From Theobroma cacao (lineage: Eukaryota; Streptophyta; Magnoliopsida; Malvales; Malvaceae): a stretch of 64,000 bases of DNA. The DNA is taken from contig NC_030855.1 in assembly GCF_000208745.1 (NCBI RefSeq), positions 12,530,696 through 12,594,695 on the forward strand, written 5' to 3'. Position numbers and translations under genes: made by a program. Under the pieces are notes generated by a model. It saw nothing but the letters and a program-made list of their open reading frames with translations, searched no databases and was not told the origin of the DNA. Numbering within the stretch: the first letter of the stretch is position 1; the number at the start of each line of letters is the position of its first letter. This document shows positions 60,152 to 64,000 of this stretch, piece by piece.

Positions 60152-62265
60152 TGTAACGGTCACTCTTCGACCGTTATCGACGTTCAAGACCTTCAAGAGA
60201 ACTCGCCAAGTCCAGAACAAGGCTCACTAGAAATACCCATTAACTCACTATATATGATTAGCATTCCATATTAGTGCTTAAACCATATACTTTCGTATCA
60301 TATCTTGAACCATAATTATAATAATCAATTCAATCTTTAAAACATATAATCATAAGCATATACAATAAGGTCTAAAGTCTCCACTTTAATACTTATACTA
60401 AGGCCACTATCCATTTACAATTAAATAAACAAAGTGCTACTGCTCGAACTCTAACAGCGGAGTGACTTGGAAGGAAATGCTATGAGGTGCCTTTACCTAT
60501 TTGCGATGACCATAAGTGTCGATGATTGCACACTAGGCTGATCACTATCTGTAAAAGGGAAATAAGGGCGTGAGTCTCATAGACTCAGTGATCATCGGCT
60601 CCGTGAGTAGGGAATAGATGGGAAACAAGCAATAAACAGATCATTTGAATGATAAAACTAGAATATAAAATGCTAATCTTATAAACCAGAACACAAGAAG
60701 GATATTTGTGCCTTGTAAAAATAATATCGTAAAATCATAATACAATGTTTTCTTTGGCAAAATAGTGCCAAAAATAAGTGTAACAGAAAGAGTTTTAATC
60801 ACCAGAAACATCATTTGCCATCAGAATATGAAATACAGTATAAAGGTATGCACACTCCCAAAATGTGTGGCATGTAAAGAAATCAAAGTGTACATCCACC
60901 TAAATCAACTCATGTTTGTCAAGTAAGCACTAAAGGCTTTTATTTAAACAATGGGAGCTACATAGAAAATCTTAACTCTCCACCATGCAAAAGAGTATGT
61001 GTTGAAAAGTCATAAAGCTTTCGAGCAGGAAAGTATAATATCAACACGTGGACCCACTTCCACGTAATAACAATCCAGGAGTCTTACTCCACCGGATTCC
61101 TATAGCCATGGCGATCACCACAATTTTGGCAGACATTAAAAAATCAAGCGGTCGCAATTGAGTATATCATTGGTGGCCTAGTCATGTATATATATCACAA
61201 GCTGTGGGCCCCGCCATGCCTAACAGCCCATCAGTAACCCAAAAGTTCTCTAGCTAGAGCTCACTCGTGCATGAGGGTCACACTTAACTGAAGTGACAGC
61301 CGGCCTATTCTCGACGCACTTGGTTTTTTAAACCAAGTTTCAAAAATCAAATCAAGGTTTCTAAGTCTTTTGCTTAAAACCCTTTGAAAACAAGGTTCAA
61401 TAACCTTTCGAATTTCTTTTCACGTAAAAAGGCATGGTGTATTCTCTTATACAAAGATCAAACTAAAATCAGGTCTCAAAAATTTTGCATATAAATCATT
61501 TAACAAATGCATTTAACTATGCATATCACACAAAAATACAAGGCATAGATTATTAATGCAAACAGTATAGAAGGCTTGTTTCCTAGTTCTTAAAACACTT
61601 TACGTAAATAGCTCATCTATAGATATATCCAAAACAGTTTTCAAAACAACTTTCATCCACAATTTCCTACGAGTTCTACCAGTTCATGCTTTCCACAATA
61701 ACAGTGTAATCGTTATAAATCCATTTAGAAATTGCCTATTGAGGCTAACAGCTCATGCTTTCCATAATTGCATTTAATGAAATCTAGTAACATTTATAAA
61801 ACGTATAACCTTATATAGCTATGCAAATTTTTGAAATAGGCACCCCTTACTCACCTTACAATAGCGGGATGCTTTGTCGCTATTGATTCGGGTGCGTATC
61901 TCGCTATTTCTACTTGTCGGTCACTCGTTACCTCACCTGGTACGCCACCACAGTAAACTTTCCTAGTAATAAATTAAACTCAATACATTTAGTGTATATC
62001 ATTTCCACTTCTCTTTCTCATTCAGTCATGAATTCTCATTCTACTAACTTGCATCTTGACACGTTTTGGCTAAGGTTCTTCATATCTTTTGGTTGCATAA
62101 TTCTTTAGATTATAAGTATCGACAACTTGTTTATCACGTTAACACACATATTAATCCTTTCCAATGGTATCTATCAAGTTCAACTATCATTTTCACACCA
62201 ATAACCTCGCATATGGCAGCAATTATAAATCTAATTTCATCAAGCATTTCCTAAGTTTACATGCA
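60152..62265 (-). mobile_element. F2 LTR, minus strand, 3' two-thirds
   Basis: Starts TGTAACGGTCACTC (complement of the LTR end) and runs to the equivalent of about 51830. It has the palindrome at 60571-60587 and no long TA microsatellite at the usual place. It is cut at 62265 by a + strand F2 LTR. Confidence 0.83.
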
Positions 62266-64000
62266 TATAATACCTCGTACTTTGATATGGTGACTAATAA
62301 AAACTTACTAGATGCCAATTGAGGTTAACTATGATGTTTAGAAATGATGAAAGATGAAAGGAATAGTTTGGGATAAAATATTCTACACACGAGAAAATAA
62401 TAATAAAATAATGATATTTTTATCGAAGAAGAAATTGTGAGATAAAAAGTTATTCGAAAGTCAATTAAGGCCTAATAAGGTATTTGGGGTACCAAGGGGA
62501 CAAGAGGAGACAAGAGAAAATTTTTGGAATAAAATAATAATAAAATATTAATATTTTATTCAGTGTCAAAATTTTCCATGAAGAAGGAGTATATGGTCAA
62601 TCTAAGTGGGGGAGAAGAAGAATGAGAGAATTTTGGAGAAAAATGACGTTAATGGGACCGCGTGTCTTTATTAAGTAAAGATAGCGTAGGTAAATAAATA
62701 TTTTAAATATTATGGGGACACCGCGTTGGAGTACAAACTTCATACTTTGTTTGTACATGTGTAGAAGAAGATAATAGAAGGAAGTTGGAGTTAAATGAGT
62801 GTTGGGAGGACTAAATTAAAATGGAAAAAAATAAAAAGGGCAAAATAGTAATTTTACACAAATCTTGGTCAAAGCTTCCAAAGGAAGCTTTGACTCTCAT
62901 CCTTATCAGCCCAAAACAGTCCTCATCTCCTCCAGCAAGATGTTTCTTCTTCATTCTCGAAGCTTCCAATGCCATTCTCTCATTTTCCCATGGAAACTTA
63001 ATTTTCTTTCCTTGTTTTCTTTCCATTTCCTTTCTCTTCTTGCTTCTTTCCTCTCCCAACTTCTTGTGCACCAAAGTTACAACTTCTAACCCCAATTTCC
63101 AGCACACCTAAACCCGAGGAGGAGAAGAAAGAAAAAGAGAGAAAGGAAGAGAAAAGCTTGGTTTTGGTGATTCAAGCAAGGAAATGTAAGAATTCTTATT
63201 TTTGGCTTGAGTAGTTTTTGAAAATGAGTTAGTGACTTAGAGAAATGTCTTGTGGCAGCAAATATTGGCTTGATTGGAGAAAAATTGGTAACATGAAGGA
63301 CTTAAAGTGGAAAAGGAAAACGGTAAGCATAACACTACATTTTAAAGCCTACAGTTAGTTGAATATTGCGAGGAATTATGGTTGTTGAAAGGATTTATTT
63401 GCCTAAGCTAGTTGAAAATTATTAAGATTGTATGGCATGTTGTTTGAAAGAAATGAAAAAGGAATATTATGGATGGAGGATTGAGAAACAAAGTATTGAA
63501 AGTTAGATAGATAACAATGCATGTAAACTAGGAAATAATCGAGTGAAAGTGAGAATGATTGTTGCTGCCATATATGTGGATTATGTGTGGAAATATAAGA
63601 TAGATTTGGGTGGAAATTATTTAGAAAGGTTGAAGTAGACATGTGACATCATAATTAATTTGCCGGTGATATAATTTAAGGAATTTCGTAAGCAATGATA
63701 TAAGTAATTTTGGTAAAAATGTATTAAGATGTGAGTTAATTGAAGATGGTTTCATGATAGGATGAAAAACACAAATTTGAGTAAGGATTAATTGATTGAA
63801 GTGCTGCCCGTTTACATATGTAATTAAATATATTGACTTCGTATTATTGTTAGGAAGTGCAAATATAAGGTTAGAGTATTGTGGTGGCGTGCTGGAGTAA
63901 ATAACGAGCGACCGACTAGTGAAAATAGTTAGAGACACCTTTGATCAAATAGCGATGTAATATCCCGCTATAGTAAGGTGAGTGAACTGCATTTCAAAAT
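62266..64000 (+). mobile_element. F2 LTR, 5' part, runs off the window
   Basis: Starts TATAATACCTCGTAC (TG changed to TA) and follows the F2 LTR to the equivalent of about 52360 (CCGCTATAGTAAGGTGAGTG). ORFs at 62811-63111 lie in a purine/pyrimidine-biased stretch and have no protein-like features. Confidence 0.83.

Noticed and set aside
62811..63111. Opposing frames of 96 and 98 codons
   Set aside because: Purine-biased LTR leader sequence; both strands stay open because of base composition.

Overview
This window is intergenic heterochromatin of a flowering plant, most likely a eudicot. I found no host gene in it. It is very AT-rich, and nearly every stretch longer than a few hundred bases can be tied to a retrotransposon. 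The plant assignment rests on the element families: Athila-like, Tekay-type chromovirus, SIRE-like Copia with an env-like region, and a plant L1-type LINE with a DUF4283 ORF1. It also rests on the primer sites, which match plant initiator tRNA-Met and tRNA-Asp. All coding regions are broken. I cannot name the species.

Names used below. ATH is an Athila-like Ty3 element (LTR read on the + strand as TGTTRTCG...GAGTTATCA, PBS tRNA-Asp). F1 is a Tekay-type LTR (TGTGAGACC...GTGACA, about 2.6 kb). TEK is a second Tekay-type chromovirus (LTR TGTCAAGCCC...GTGACA in element sense, about 3.2 kb). F2 is an LTR starting TGTAACACCCC (about 3.3 kb, PBS tRNA-iMet). F3 is an unassigned repeat. F4 is an LTR starting TGTTAGGATG/TGTTGGTATA.

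Layout. 1-770: 3' part of an F1 LTR that cuts a LINE. 771-7620: minus-strand LINE (ORF2 771-5480, ORF1 5477-7566) interrupted by an ATH solo LTR (1892-3458) with a perfect 5-bp target duplication. 7621-12234: ATH copy A (minus) with its 5' LTR; the LINE sits inside its 3' part. 12300-20527: SIRE-like Copia (minus), from 3' LTR through env-like region, pol and gag. 20527-27929: F1 3' end with chromodomain, F3 sequence, an F4 solo LTR and another F1 LTR. 27930-29768: Copia LTR fragment, unassigned sequence and a partial F4 LTR. 29769-50821: ATH copy B, split by TEK (33255-46877) and by an F1 solo LTR (47132-49741). 50822-64000: F2 LTRs in both orientations with F1 LTRs nested among them, and a short F2 gag start.

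How the pieces relate. ATH copies A and B share the same internal deletion: gag and protease run straight into the C-terminal end of integrase, with no reverse transcriptase, RNase H or integrase core. This points to a non-autonomous family mobilised in trans, and it is the most interesting item here. Because copy A is uninterrupted where copy B is split, copy A acts as the empty-site reference that fixes the TEK and F1 insertion points to the base. Two further oddities stand out. The TEK right side carries a duplicated LTR segment on either side of a 791-base assembly gap, so at least three LTR copies are present. At 54.8-60.2 kb, F1 and F2 LTRs interrupt each other in alternation four levels deep.

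Boundaries without a TSD or a conserved terminus are approximate. Divergence figures are by-eye counts on short samples.
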